Source of the DNA: Enterococcus termitis
GTDB lineage: Bacteria > Bacillota > Bacilli > Lactobacillales > Enterococcaceae
Direction of reading: 5' to 3'
DNA length: 64,000 nucleotides
Assembly: GCF_001730305.1 (NCBI RefSeq)
Contig: NZ_MIJY01000001.1
Location: 248,001 to 312,000 of the forward strand
The position numbers were made by a program, and so were the translations under genes. Shown one piece after another: positions 45,245 to 54,112 of this stretch. The notes beneath the pieces were generated by a model, which saw only the letters and a list, made by a program, of their open reading frames with translations, searched no databases and was not told the DNA's origin. Position 1 is the stretch's first letter, and each line of letters opens with the position of its first letter.

Positions 45245-46123
45245 ATGGCAATTTTAGCATTTGATTTTGGTGGTTCAGCAGTAAAACACGGTATATGGAA
45301 TGGTCAAGAAATCATCAACAAAGGAAAATTCACCACACCAAAAACCTGGGAAGAAATGAAAGCGTCTTTATTTTCGGTGTTTAATGAGACAAAAACACAA
45401 GTGGATGGTATCGCTGTGAGTGCCCCAGGAGTAGTTGATGTTGAAAAGCAAATGATTAACGGAATTTCAGCAATTCCTTACATTCATGGATTTGATATCT
45501 TTGACGAATTGAAACAGCTATTCAAAGTGCCTGTAGCAATTGAAAATGACGCAAATTGTGCTGGGCTGGCTGAAATTTTTGAAGGAGCTGCCAAAGGCAA
45601 ACAAGAGGTTGCGTTTGTTGTGATTGGTACCGGGATTGGCGGCGCTATTTTCCATAAAGGTCAGATTGCTAAAGGGGCTCATCTTTATGGTGGCGAATTT
45701 GGGTTGATGTATTTGAATCAAGGAGAAACATTTAGTGCTTTAGGAACAGCAGTTCAGATGGCTTGGCGTTACTGTAAACGAAAAGGACTTGCAAAAGAAA
45801 CATTTTCTGGAGAAGAAGTATTTAATTTCGCAGAAGCAGGCGATGAACTGGCTATTGAGGAGGTCAATAATTTTTATGAGTATTTGACACAAGGTCTGTT
45901 TAGTATTCAGTTTTCAATGGATCCAGAGATGATCGTGCTGGGCGGAGGTGTTTCTGCCAAAGAAGGATTACTGGAAGAAATCAACCGGCGAATGAAAGAA
46001 AAACTTGATCACTTTGGCTTAAATGATTTTATTCCCAACATCGTAACTTGTAAGTATAACAATGATGCTAATTTAGTCGGAGCAGTTGCTAATTTCATGA
46101 CATATCAGACGGAGAATCAATAG
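45245..46123 (+). CDS. ROK family protein (sugar kinase-like)
   Basis: A 292-residue ROK protein without a helix-turn-helix, hence kinase type. Seen: ATP-binding AILAFDFGGSAVKHG, VSAPGVVD, catalytic IENDANCAGLAEIFEGAAKG, GTGIGGAIFHKGQIAKGAHLYGGEFG and GGGVSAKEGL. The usual ROK zinc motif (C-x-C-G-x-x-G-C) after GGEFG is absent, replaced by LMYLNQGETFSALG. A hexose or amino-sugar is the expected substrate. It lies 19 bp after yidD and ends at a terminator. Confidence 0.88.
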   Translation: MAILAFDFGGSAVKHGIWNGQEIINKGKFTTPKTWEEMKASLFSVFNETKTQVDGIAVSAPGVVDVEKQMINGISAIPYIHGFDIFDELKQLFKVPVAIENDANCAGLAEIFEGAAKGKQEVAFVVIGTGIGGAIFHKGQIAKGAHLYGGEFGLMYLNQGETFSALGTAVQMAWRYCKRKGLAKETFSGEEVFNFAEAGDELAIEEVNNFYEYLTQGLFSIQFSMDPEMIVLGGGVSAKEGLLEEINRRMKEKLDHFGLNDFIPNIVTCKYNNDANLVGAVANFMTYQTENQ

Positions 46124-46143
46124 AGAGAATCGAATCAAAAGGA

Positions 46144-46177
46144 GGCAAAACAGATTACTTGTTTTGTCTTTTTTTTA
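46144..46177 (+). terminator. Terminator after the ROK gene
   Basis: Stem GGCAAAACA / TGTTTTGTC, loop GATTACT, tail TTTTTTTT. Confidence 0.8.
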
Positions 46178-46259
46178 TTAAAAATAAGTGAAATCAACCA
46201 TTAAGCAAATGAATAAATTACCGTAATAATTTGAATTATAGAAATTTTCTGAAAATTCA

Positions 46260-46288
46260 TTGACATTTCTTTTGTTATTGATTATATT
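46260..46288 (+). promoter_or_regulatory. Promoter of the branched-chain amino acid transporter operon
   Basis: Perfect -35 TTGACA, 17-bp spacer, TATATT. It gives a leader of about 130 nt containing the small hairpin ACTGTTT / AAACAGT (46370-46386). The rest of the gap 46178-46259 is AT-rich with nothing recognisable. Confidence 0.8.
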
Positions 46289-46423
46289 TGTATACATACT
46301 CTTTAATAATTATTTAAGCAAGGAGAATTATTCAGAGGAAATATAGACTCAGCTTTACGAGAAACTGTTTGGTTAAAACAGTGAACAAGCTCGGATGGCT
46401 TTTAAAATCAAGGGGGAAATAAG

Positions 46424-47590
46424 ATGAAAAAATTCAGTTTTTTATTTGCTAGTCTATTTTTATTAGCAGCATGTGGACCGGCAGCTGGCGGAGGCGCAAG
46501 CGGCGGTGGAAATAAGGTTGAAGGTGACACGATCAAAATCGGGATGAACATGGAGCTTTCTGGAGATGTTTCAGCATACGGGAATGCTGAAAAAGAAGGA
46601 ATCACATTGGCAGTTGAAGAAATCAATGAATCCGGTGGTGTTCTTGGTAAGAAATTAGAACTGATCGAAAAAGACAACAAATCTGAAAACGGCGAAGCAA
46701 CATCTGTTGCTGCCAATTTAACAGCAAAAGATAAAGTTGTAGCAGTCGTTGGACCAGCAACTTCCGGTGCAACAAAAGCAACAATTCCAAATATGACCAA
46801 AGCAGCGGTGCCAGTCATTACACCGTCAGGAACGGATGACAGCATCACCGTAGCAAATGACAAAGTACAGGAATATATTTTTAGAGCGTGTTTCCAAGAT
46901 ACCTTCCAAGGCGTTATCTTAGCAAAATTTGCCCAAGATAATCTTAAAGCTGATAATGTTGTGATCATTGGCGACAATTCAAGTGATTATGCAATCGGCT
47001 TAACAAAATCATTTAAAGATACGTATAAAGGAAATGTCGCAAAAGAAGAAACATTCACTGCAGGTGACAAAGACTTCCAAGCAATCCTAACCAAAATCAA
47101 AGACCTTGATTATGATGCAATCTACATTCCAGGCTACTATGCAGAAGCTGGCTTGATCATCAAGCAGGCACGAGAAATGGGCATCGACAAACCGATTCTT
47201 GGAGCAGATGGTTTCGGAGATGAAAAATTAGTTGAGATCGCGGGAGCCAAAAACGTTTCTGATGTGTACTACACAGGTCACTTCTCAGAAAAAGCACCGG
47301 CAACAGACAAAGTAGAACCATTTGTAAAAGCATTCAAAGAAAAATACAGCAAACAGCCATCAGCATTCAATGCATTAGGCTATGATTCAGTTTATATGTT
47401 GAAGCAAGCAATGGAAGACAAAGATTCTGCTGATTCAAAAGATATTACTGAAGGGTTAGCTTCATTGAAAGATTTTGTCGGAGTTACAGGTAAAATGACG
47501 ATGGACAAAGATCATAATCCAGAAAAATCAGTAGTAGTATTAGGCTTGACAGAAGGAAAAGAAACATCTGCTGAAGCTGTGAATCCTTAG
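46424..47590 (+). CDS. Branched-chain amino acid ABC transporter, substrate-binding lipoprotein
   Basis: A 388-residue lipoprotein (Cys17 in LLAAC) of the LivJ/LivK periplasmic-binding-fold family. Seen: IKIGMNMELSGDVSAYGNAEKEG near the start, ELIEKDNKSENGEATSVAANL, VVGPATSGATKA, PSGTDDSIT and DAIYIPGYYAEAGLIIKQAREMG. Leu, Ile and Val are the likely ligands. AAGGGGG precedes the start. An attenuator-like hairpin separates it from the permease genes, fitting higher need for the binding protein. Confidence 0.93.
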   Translation: MKKFSFLFASLFLLAACGPAAGGGASGGGNKVEGDTIKIGMNMELSGDVSAYGNAEKEGITLAVEEINESGGVLGKKLELIEKDNKSENGEATSVAANLTAKDKVVAVVGPATSGATKATIPNMTKAAVPVITPSGTDDSITVANDKVQEYIFRACFQDTFQGVILAKFAQDNLKADNVVIIGDNSSDYAIGLTKSFKDTYKGNVAKEETFTAGDKDFQAILTKIKDLDYDAIYIPGYYAEAGLIIKQAREMGIDKPILGADGFGDEKLVEIAGAKNVSDVYYTGHFSEKAPATDKVEPFVKAFKEKYSKQPSAFNALGYDSVYMLKQAMEDKDSADSKDITEGLASLKDFVGVTGKMTMDKDHNPEKSVVVLGLTEGKETSAEAVNP

Positions 47591-47611
47591 AAAAATAGTG
47601 ATACGAAATTC

Positions 47612-47660
47612 AAAGAGGGTGAGACAAGTTTTTGCGTTTTGTCCATCCTCTTTTTTCTTT
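47612..47660 (+). terminator. Intra-operon terminator/attenuator between livJ- and livH-like genes
   Basis: Stem AAAGAGG-GTG-GACAA / TTGTC-CAT-CCTCTTT with loop GTTTTTGCGTT-like and a T6 tail. It lies 21 bp after the binding-protein stop and 43 bp before the permease start, so readthrough sets permease level. Confidence 0.85.
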
Positions 47661-47702
47661 AATCGAACAAACAACTATTCTAAAGTATTGGAAGTGAACA
47701 AC

Positions 47703-48581
47703 ATGGAAGTAGTGATCCAACAACTCGTAAATGGGCTTTTTCTAGGAAGTATTTATGCTCTATTAGCTTTAGGGTATACAATGGTTTACGGTATTATTAA
47801 ATTAATTAACTTTGCCCACGGAGAAATCTATATGTTGGGTGGATTTATGGGGTATTTCTTTATTAATAAATTAGGCTTAGGCTTTTTCCCAGCATTGATT
47901 TTGTCAATGGCAGGAGCCGCTGTGATCGGTGTTGTGATCGAGTTCTTAGCCTATCGTCCATTAAGAAAATCAACGAGGATTGCCGCATTGATTACGGCGA
48001 TCGGTGTTTCATTCTTACTGCAAAACGGAATGATCTATTGGTTGGGACCAGAAAAAAAATCTTTTCCACAAGCAATCGAATTTAAAAATTATCAGCTAGG
48101 CTTTATCCAAATTTCAAATATTCAAGTTCTTATTTTAGTGATTGCCTTAGTCTTGATGATTGCATTGCAGCTAATTGTTAAAAAAACCAAAATGGGAAAA
48201 GCGATGCGGGCAGTTTCCGTTGATGCAGATGCAGCGCAGTTAATGGGGATCAATGTTAATCGGACTATTTCATTTACCTTTGCTTTAGGTTCTGCTTTAG
48301 CAGCCGCAGCAGGTATGCTGATCGGATTGTATTATAATTCGATCGATCCAATGATGGGTGTGGTACCAGGACTTAAATCATTTGTTGCTGCAGTTTTAGG
48401 TGGAATTGGTATCATTCCAGGTGCTGCGCTAGGCGGCTTTGTGATCGGACTATTAGAAACAGTTACGATTGCGTTAGGCTTTTCTAATTACAAAGATGCA
48501 GTTGTTTATGCATTGTTGATCATTATTTTACTGATTCGTCCTGCCGGCATATTGGGCAAGAACATCAAAGAGAAAGTGTAG
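47703..48581 (+). CDS. livH: Branched-chain amino acid ABC transporter permease, LivH type
   Basis: A 292-residue permease with about eight membrane segments. LivH signatures: QQLVNGLFLGSIYALLALGYTMVYGIIKLINFAHGEIYMLG at the N-terminus and the cytoplasmic loop AMRAVSVDADAAQLMGINVNRTISFTFALG that contacts the ATPases. The start at 47703 is the family start with GGAAGTG upstream; the frame extends back through the attenuator but is not coding there. Confidence 0.93.
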   Translation: MEVVIQQLVNGLFLGSIYALLALGYTMVYGIIKLINFAHGEIYMLGGFMGYFFINKLGLGFFPALILSMAGAAVIGVVIEFLAYRPLRKSTRIAALITAIGVSFLLQNGMIYWLGPEKKSFPQAIEFKNYQLGFIQISNIQVLILVIALVLMIALQLIVKKTKMGKAMRAVSVDADAAQLMGINVNRTISFTFALGSALAAAAGMLIGLYYNSIDPMMGVVPGLKSFVAAVLGGIGIIPGAALGGFVIGLLETVTIALGFSNYKDAVVYALLIIILLIRPAGILGKNIKEKV

Positions 48582-48591
48582 GTGAGCGAGT

Positions 48592-49560
48592 ATGAAAAAA
48601 AATTTAAAATATAACCTTGTCTGGCTTTTCATAGCTGCTGTGGCTTATGCTTTTATTTACGTGTTGTATATCACTGGTGTTATCACACCATTTACTGAGT
48701 ATACGTTGATCATGATTGGCATTAATATCATGCTGGCGCTTGGACTGAACTTGATTATCGGCTTTTCTGGGCAATTTTCTTTAGGTCATGCTGGTTTTAT
48801 GGCGATCGGTGCTTATAGTGCAGCGATTATGACTGTGAAGTATCCAACTATGGGCGGTTTTTTTAGCGGTATTTTATTAGGTATCCTTCTATCAGGAATT
48901 GTTGCTTTGCTTGTTGGGATTCCAACATTGAGATTGAAAGGCGATTATTTGGCTATTGCAACCTTGGGGATTTCTGAGATTATCCGAATCATCATCATCA
49001 ACATGAATGACCTAACGAATGGACCAGCTGGTATTTTTGGGATCCCGCCAATGGTCAGTTGGCCAATGGTTTTTGGTTTTGTTGTGATCATTACCTTGAT
49101 TATCGTTAACTTTATTCACAGTGGTCCTGGACGGGCAACGATGGCGATTCGTGAAGATGAAATCGCTGCTGAATCGATGGGCGTTAACACGACAAAATAT
49201 AAAGTGGCAGCCTTCATTATTGGAGCTGTGACAGCTAGTGTAGCAGGCGCTATTTATTCCAGCTATGTTCAAACGATCGCACCCAAAGATTTTGGTTTCA
49301 TGAAATCGATCGATATTTTGATCATTGTTGTATTTGGCGGAATCGGCAGTGTGACTGGAACATTTATTTCGGCAATCGTTTTAGGTATTTTGAATATGTT
49401 CTTGCAAGATGCAGGAGCATTGCGAATGATTATTTATGCGTTGGCATTGATTATTATTATGATTTTCAAACCAGGCGGACTTCTAGGTACTTGGGAATTT
49501 TCTGCTAAAAAATTATTCAAACAAAAGGAGGAGAAGTCAAATGCCTCTATTGAACGTTAG
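48592..49560 (+). CDS. livM: Branched-chain amino acid ABC transporter permease, LivM type
   Basis: A 322-residue permease, partner of LivH. Seen: GINIMLALGLNLIIGFSGQFSLGHAGFMAIGAYSAA, LRLKGDYLAIATLGISEIIRI, the ATPase-contact loop GRATMAIREDEIAAESMGVNTTKYKVAAF, and VFGGIGSVTGTFISAIV. About nine membrane segments. Ten bp after livH; its last 20 bases overlap livG. Confidence 0.93.
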   Translation: MKKNLKYNLVWLFIAAVAYAFIYVLYITGVITPFTEYTLIMIGINIMLALGLNLIIGFSGQFSLGHAGFMAIGAYSAAIMTVKYPTMGGFFSGILLGILLSGIVALLVGIPTLRLKGDYLAIATLGISEIIRIIIINMNDLTNGPAGIFGIPPMVSWPMVFGFVVIITLIIVNFIHSGPGRATMAIREDEIAAESMGVNTTKYKVAAFIIGAVTASVAGAIYSSYVQTIAPKDFGFMKSIDILIIVVFGGIGSVTGTFISAIVLGILNMFLQDAGALRMIIYALALIIIMIFKPGGLLGTWEFSAKKLFKQKEEKSNASIER

Positions 49561-50317
49561 TAATTTGACTAAAAACTTTGGCGGGCTTGCTGCGGTTTCT
49601 AATGTCAACCTTACATTGGAAAGCAATGAGCTGATTGGTTTGATTGGTCCTAATGGTGCGGGTAAAACGACTTTGTTTAACTTATTGACAGGTGTTTATG
49701 AGCCAAGTGAAGGTTCGGTAACACTTGATGTGATGGGAAAAGAAGAACGATTGAATGGTTTGAAGCCATACAAAATCGCTGATATGGGATTGAGCAGAAC
49801 GTTTCAAAATATTCGCTTATTTAAAGATCTAACAGTTTTGGATAACGTATTGATTGCAATGAATAGCAAAAATAAAGAAGGCATTCTATCAAGTATTTTA
49901 CGATTACCGGCGTTTTATAAAAAAGAAGAAACCATGGAAAAAAAAGTACGAGAATTATTAGCTATTTTCGGCTTGGAAGATAAGGTTCAGACTTTAGCAA
50001 AAAATTTGCCTTATGGGGAACAAAGAAGATTGGAAATCGTTCGCGCGCTAGCGACACAGCCAAAGGTATTGTTTCTGGATGAGCCTGCAGCAGGAATGAA
50101 CCCACAAGAAACAGCAGATTTAACTGAACTGATTCGAAAAATTCAAAAAGAATTTCAACTAACGATTGTATTGATCGAACATGATATGAGTTTAGTAATG
50201 GATGTTTGTCAACGAATCTATGTTTTAGAATATGGACGGATTATTGCAGAAGGAAATCCAGAAGAAATCAAAAATGATCCTCGAGTGATCGAAGCGTATC
50301 TTGGAGGTGAACTATAA
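49541..50317 (+). CDS. livG: Branched-chain amino acid ABC transporter ATP-binding protein, LivG type
   Basis: A 258-residue ABC ATPase. Walker A GPNGAGKTT, Q-loop with LSRTFQNIRLFKDL (LivG hallmark), signature YGEQRRLEIVRAL (diverged from LSGGQ, normal for LivG), Walker B VLFLDEPAAGMNPQE and His switch LIEHDMSLVM. Overlaps livM by 20 bases behind AGGAGGAG; its stop shares a base with the livF start. Confidence 0.94.
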   Translation: MPLLNVSNLTKNFGGLAAVSNVNLTLESNELIGLIGPNGAGKTTLFNLLTGVYEPSEGSVTLDVMGKEERLNGLKPYKIADMGLSRTFQNIRLFKDLTVLDNVLIAMNSKNKEGILSSILRLPAFYKKEETMEKKVRELLAIFGLEDKVQTLAKNLPYGEQRRLEIVRALATQPKVLFLDEPAAGMNPQETADLTELIRKIQKEFQLTIVLIEHDMSLVMDVCQRIYVLEYGRIIAEGNPEEIKNDPRVIEAYLGGEL

Positions 50318-51018
50318 TGTTAACAATTAAAAATCTATCCGTACATTATGGTGTGATACAAGCGGTGCGTGATGTAAATTTTAATGTGGAACAAGGAGAA
50401 ATCGTCTCTTTGATTGGAGCCAACGGTGCAGGAAAGACGACCATTTTAAGAACCATTTCTGGCTTAACGCGTCCATCTAACGGCACAATCACGTTTGAGG
50501 AAAAAGAAATTCAAAAAGTAGTTCCCCAAAAAATCGTTGCTTCTGGTTTGTGTCAAGTTCCAGAAGGCCGTCATGTTTTTTCTGGCTTAACTGTTCAGGA
50601 AAATTTAGAAATGGGTGCTTTTTTAAGAAAAGATAAGCAATTAAAGCAAGACTACGATATGATTTTTGAACGCTTTCCGATTTTAAAGGAACGTAGAAAT
50701 CAAGATGCTTCTACGTTGTCGGGTGGTGAACAACAAATGTTGGCGATGGGCAGAGCGTTGATGTCCAAACCTAAGTTATTACTTTTAGATGAGCCTTCAA
50801 TGGGATTAGCTCCTATTTTTATTCAAGAGATTTTTAACATCATTCAAGAAATCAATAAGCAAGGAACGACGATCTTACTGATTGAACAAAATGCTAAAAT
50901 GGCATTATCGATTGCAGATAGAGGCTATGTGCTGGAAACAGGAGAAGTTGTTTTAAGTGGTCCAGGAAAAGAACTGTTGGAAAGTGAAGAAGTCAAGAAA
51001 GCATATTTAGGAGGGTAA
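50317..51018 (+). CDS. livF: Branched-chain amino acid ABC transporter ATP-binding protein, LivF type
   Basis: A 233-residue ABC ATPase. Walker A GANGAGKTT, GLCQVPEGRHVFSGLTVQENL (LivF hallmark), signature LSGGEQQMLAMGRAL, Walker B LLLLDEPSMGLAP and His-switch position replaced by Gln in LLIEQNAKMAL, as is usual for LivF. The TAATG overlap with livG suggests translational coupling. Confidence 0.94.
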   Translation: MLTIKNLSVHYGVIQAVRDVNFNVEQGEIVSLIGANGAGKTTILRTISGLTRPSNGTITFEEKEIQKVVPQKIVASGLCQVPEGRHVFSGLTVQENLEMGAFLRKDKQLKQDYDMIFERFPILKERRNQDASTLSGGEQQMLAMGRALMSKPKLLLLDEPSMGLAPIFIQEIFNIIQEINKQGTTILLIEQNAKMALSIADRGYVLETGEVVLSGPGKELLESEEVKKAYLGG

Positions 51019-51023
51019 AAAAG

Positions 51024-51677
51024 ATGAGCGTTAGCGATTTTATGACAAAAAATTTGATTGTCGCACAACCGGAAATGAAAATTTTCGATGCGGTTGATTT
51101 AATGAAAAAAAATAATATCCACCGTTTACCTGTTGTTGAAAAAGAGCATCTTGTGGGATTAATTACAGAGGGAACGATTCAATCTGCAATGCCATCAAAA
51201 GCCACTAGCCTTAGTGTGTATGAAGTAAATTATCTGTTAAACAAGACGACTGTTGCTGATGTTATGGTAAAAAAAGTACAAACGATTAAACCAGAAGCGT
51301 CATTAGAAGACGGTATTTATCAAATGCGACAGAATCATATTGGCGTGTTGCCTGTAGTTGATAGCAATGAACAGCTTGTCGGCATTATTACAAATAATGA
51401 TATTTTTGATGCATTTTTAAAAATTACAGGCTATAATGACGGCGGAACTAGAATTCAGCTTCGCATTCCAGAAGATCATAAAGGAATTCTAGCGAATATC
51501 ACAAAACTTTTAGCCGATAGCGATTTTAGTATTTTGACTGTTGTGGTAAATCGTAAAGAGTTGGAAACGATCATTGAACTTCAAATTGAAAGCCGTGAAA
51601 CACTTAAAATCGAACAAGTATTAAAAGAAGCAGGATATGATGTTTTTGAAGCTGTTTTATTATCTAAAAAGTCATAA
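51024..51677 (+). CDS. CBS-ACT domain protein (AcuB-like)
   Basis: A 217-residue cytosolic protein with paired CBS domains (about 1-60 and 75-135; SVSDFMTKNLIVAQPEMKIFDAVDLM, NNIHRLPVVE, TVADVMVKKVQTIKPEASLEDG, HIGVLPVVDSNEQLVGIIT) and a C-terminal ACT domain (about 145-212; RIQLRIPEDHKGILANITKLLADSDFSI). ACT plus CBS suggests sensing of an amino acid and adenine nucleotides. AGGAGGG overlaps the livF end, so it belongs to the liv operon and may regulate branched-chain amino acid status (inference). Confidence 0.9.
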   Translation: MSVSDFMTKNLIVAQPEMKIFDAVDLMKKNNIHRLPVVEKEHLVGLITEGTIQSAMPSKATSLSVYEVNYLLNKTTVADVMVKKVQTIKPEASLEDGIYQMRQNHIGVLPVVDSNEQLVGIITNNDIFDAFLKITGYNDGGTRIQLRIPEDHKGILANITKLLADSDFSILTVVVNRKELETIIELQIESRETLKIEQVLKEAGYDVFEAVLLSKKS

Positions 51678-51758
51678 AAAAGCGTCAAGGTCGAGTGTCT
51701 ATAAACTTTATTTATGAGAAAACAGATTGACTAATTTAGAGGCGTATGATAGTTTTAT

Positions 51759-51873
51759 ATAGTAAAGATTCTATTTAAAAATAGTATATTTATTCTATTT
51801 TGGATAGTAATATTTTTCTATTGCCTCATAATAAGGTGTTGTTGGAAGTATAATTATTACAGATTACTGTAAT
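51759..51873 (+). promoter_or_regulatory. Repeat array, -10 box and palindrome at the sortase-cassette promoter
   Basis: Three direct repeats ATAGTA...TTCTATT start at 51759, 51781 and 51804 (periods 22 and 23 bp). A TATAAT -10 box lies at 51849-51854 with no convincing -35, the layout of an activated promoter. At the expected start site is a perfect inverted repeat ATTACAG-ATTA-CTGTAAT (51856-51873), a likely repressor or second-regulator site. Confidence 0.65.
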
Positions 51874-51906
51874 TGATTATAAATTTATAAGATAGGAGGA
51901 ATGAAA

Positions 51907-52485
51907 ATGAAAAAAGTTATCGGATTTGTCGCTACTATCATCTGTGTACTAGGCTTTGCATTGCCTGCAGCAGCCGATGGTGCGATTTCTGCAGTAGAAC
52001 AGCCAATCCTTAACGAATTGAATGCCGGCGCAACAATCGGCGGGAAAAAATTCGCTTTTGGTGCAGCTGAAATTAATGCTGCGGAGAATCATTTGAAACG
52101 CGTTGACTTAACTCAAGCTCAAGCTGATGAAGCTATTAAAAATATTCAAGCAGCTCGTGCATTAGTTGAAGGTGTTTCTGTTGATTCATCTGGCGCAAAC
52201 ACATTGGGAGATGCACTTAGATTATTGCCAGCAAATGTAATTTCTCAGTTGCAAAGTTATGTTGTTGCAGCTGGAAATGCAGTAGGCGTGAAAATCACAT
52301 TTGGTGCAGGTGGAAGTTACTCTGCAGTAACGATCACTGATACTCAAGGTGCACCTGTTTATAGCACTGGAACACCAGTAAAAAATACAGGTTCAAATTA
52401 TGCGCTTAGCGGAATTACTTTTGTCTCATTAATTGTTGCTGCAGCAGGTGCAGTATTTGTGAGCAGAAAGAACAAACTAGCTTAA
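51907..52485 (+). CDS. Secreted surface protein with KNTG-type sorting signal
   Basis: A 192-residue exported protein: signal peptide (about 1-24, ending LPAAADG), an Ala-rich helical region (about 30-90) and a Gly/Thr-rich segment (about 125-158). The C-terminus has the three parts of a cell-wall sorting signal: PVKNTGSN with T161-G162, a hydrophobic stretch (about 168-184) and a basic tail SRKNKLA. It is not LPXTG. The start at 51907 gives better spacing to AGGAGG than the ATG at 51901. The next gene is a class D sortase, presumably its dedicated enzyme. Confidence 0.78.
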   Translation: MKKVIGFVATIICVLGFALPAAADGAISAVEQPILNELNAGATIGGKKFAFGAAEINAAENHLKRVDLTQAQADEAIKNIQAARALVEGVSVDSSGANTLGDALRLLPANVISQLQSYVVAAGNAVGVKITFGAGGSYSAVTITDTQGAPVYSTGTPVKNTGSNYALSGITFVSLIVAAAGAVFVSRKNKLA

Positions 52486-52486
52486 T

Positions 52487-53224
52487 ATGAAAAAATTGAA
52501 AAGAGTAGGGGCATTTTTTTATGTGCCTCTTCTCTTTATGTTTTTTGGCTATCTTATCATTTATATCATTGGTGCACCTGTCATTAATTTTGCTTCTTCT
52601 GCAGTCGAGTTGATTTCATTGAATGACGCTCCATCTTTTGAACAAAAGGGAAATAATCTCTTTGCCAAAAGAAGCCAAGAAAAAAATCAGACGGCAGAAT
52701 CTGAGCACGCAGAAACTGATCAACAATCTAATAAAACAAATACGACACAAGCTTCTGAAAAAGATGTGGTAGCTTCTTCAGATTTAGTCTACCCTATCGG
52801 AGGAGATCAGTTTGGTGAAGTGGTCATTGATAAAGTTGGGATTAATGAACCATTGTATTATGGAGATAGTGAAGAAATTTTACGTTTAGGCGCAGGTCAA
52901 TATATCGGCAGCATGATTCCGGGGGATCTAGGGACTACCTTGATTGGTGGGCATAATTTACCTTCTTTTGGTAAAATTTATTACTTAGAGCCGGGAGACG
53001 AAGTGAAGATCCATACGCATTATGGTGATTATACGTATCAAGTAACAGAAGTAAAAGTTGCAAATTACAAAGATCCATCGATCAATACGAAGCTAGGTGA
53101 CCGTTCGAAACGATCATTGATTCTATATACCTGTTATCCACTGGATGCGATTGGGCTAACACCAGAGCGTGTATTTGTTTCGGCAGATTATGTATCTGGT
53201 CCAATCATTGATGAGAAATCATAA
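52487..53224 (+). CDS. Class D sortase
   Basis: A 245-residue sortase: membrane anchor (about 8-34), a polar linker (about 50-100) rich in Gln, Asn, Thr and Glu, and a catalytic barrel (about 105-240). Catalytic residues seen: His156 in IGGHN, Cys216 in LYTCYP and Arg228 in PERVFV. The TCYPxxxIGxxPERxxV run is characteristic of class D. It starts one base after the substrate gene's stop with no clear ribosome binding site, implying coupled translation. Transpeptidation of the upstream KNTG protein is the likely role. Confidence 0.88.
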   Translation: MKKLKRVGAFFYVPLLFMFFGYLIIYIIGAPVINFASSAVELISLNDAPSFEQKGNNLFAKRSQEKNQTAESEHAETDQQSNKTNTTQASEKDVVASSDLVYPIGGDQFGEVVIDKVGINEPLYYGDSEEILRLGAGQYIGSMIPGDLGTTLIGGHNLPSFGKIYYLEPGDEVKIHTHYGDYTYQVTEVKVANYKDPSINTKLGDRSKRSLILYTCYPLDAIGLTPERVFVSADYVSGPIIDEKS

Positions 53225-53242
53225 AGAAGGAGAATCAATTAA

Positions 53243-54097
53243 ATGAAAAATCGTGGTCATTTGATGAAGGTGCTTTCGCGCTTTTTTATTGCTTTTTTAT
53301 CTTCTGTCTTCTTATTTGCTTTTTTGATTTTATTAACGTTGAGATTGACTCTTTTTAGTGAAAATTATATAGCAAAACAAGCTGCTAAAGCAGATTACTA
53401 TACAGAATTAACGAAAGAAATCAATCGGCAAATCGAAAATAGCGCATTAGGAAGTAATGTTCCAGAAGGCGTGTTAGATCGATCAATAAGCAAAGAACTC
53501 GTCCAAAAAGATGTAGATGCTTATTTCAAGGCAATGTATCATACCGGAACAAAATACTCAATTTCTAATGAAAAAGAAATCCATGATTCTGTATCCAAAG
53601 CGATTTCTGCATATATGGAAGAAAAGAATTTAGAGATAACACCAGAATCAGAACAAGCAGTGAACGACTTAGCAGAGAATGCTGTGACGATTTATAAAGG
53701 CTATATTGAATTGCCGTTTTTAGTCTCTTATGGACGAAAAGTGATGAACTATAAATCAACATTAGTGATTTTTATGGTCATTTGCGGTGTTTTATGGGGC
53801 TTGTTGAGTCTGTCTTTGTATTCATCATTGCGAGGTTATTTACATCGAATGTTAAGGTATTGGTCACATATATGTATTGGCAGTGGATTGATGATGGTCG
53901 TCGTTCCTGTGGCGATATTAATCCAAGGATTCTTGAAAAAATTAGGTATTCAGTCAAAAGCCATGTATGATTTTATCCAAACATACTTATCCAGCTTTTT
54001 ATGGCTGTTTATCACCATTGGAATTGTTTCGATCGTCGCTGGAATTGTTTTTGGGCTTTTGAGTGAAACCAAACGAAAACAATTATTTAGCGCCTAA
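53243..54097 (+). CDS. Multi-pass membrane protein of the sortase cassette
   Basis: A 284-residue protein of unrecognised family. N-terminal membrane segment (about 12-36), an extracellular domain of about 135 residues rich in charged helices (YTELTKEINRQIENSALG, VSKAISAYMEEKNLEI), then three membrane segments (about 172-196, 208-232, 248-274) and a short basic cytosolic tail. AAGAAGGAG precedes the ATG, 18 bp after the sortase. Its position makes it a candidate accessory factor for the sortase or its substrate. Confidence 0.78.
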   Translation: MKNRGHLMKVLSRFFIAFLSSVFLFAFLILLTLRLTLFSENYIAKQAAKADYYTELTKEINRQIENSALGSNVPEGVLDRSISKELVQKDVDAYFKAMYHTGTKYSISNEKEIHDSVSKAISAYMEEKNLEITPESEQAVNDLAENAVTIYKGYIELPFLVSYGRKVMNYKSTLVIFMVICGVLWGLLSLSLYSSLRGYLHRMLRYWSHICIGSGLMMVVVPVAILIQGFLKKLGIQSKAMYDFIQTYLSSFLWLFITIGIVSIVAGIVFGLLSETKRKQLFSA

Positions 54098-54112
54098 TGA
54101 TAAAAAATATTG

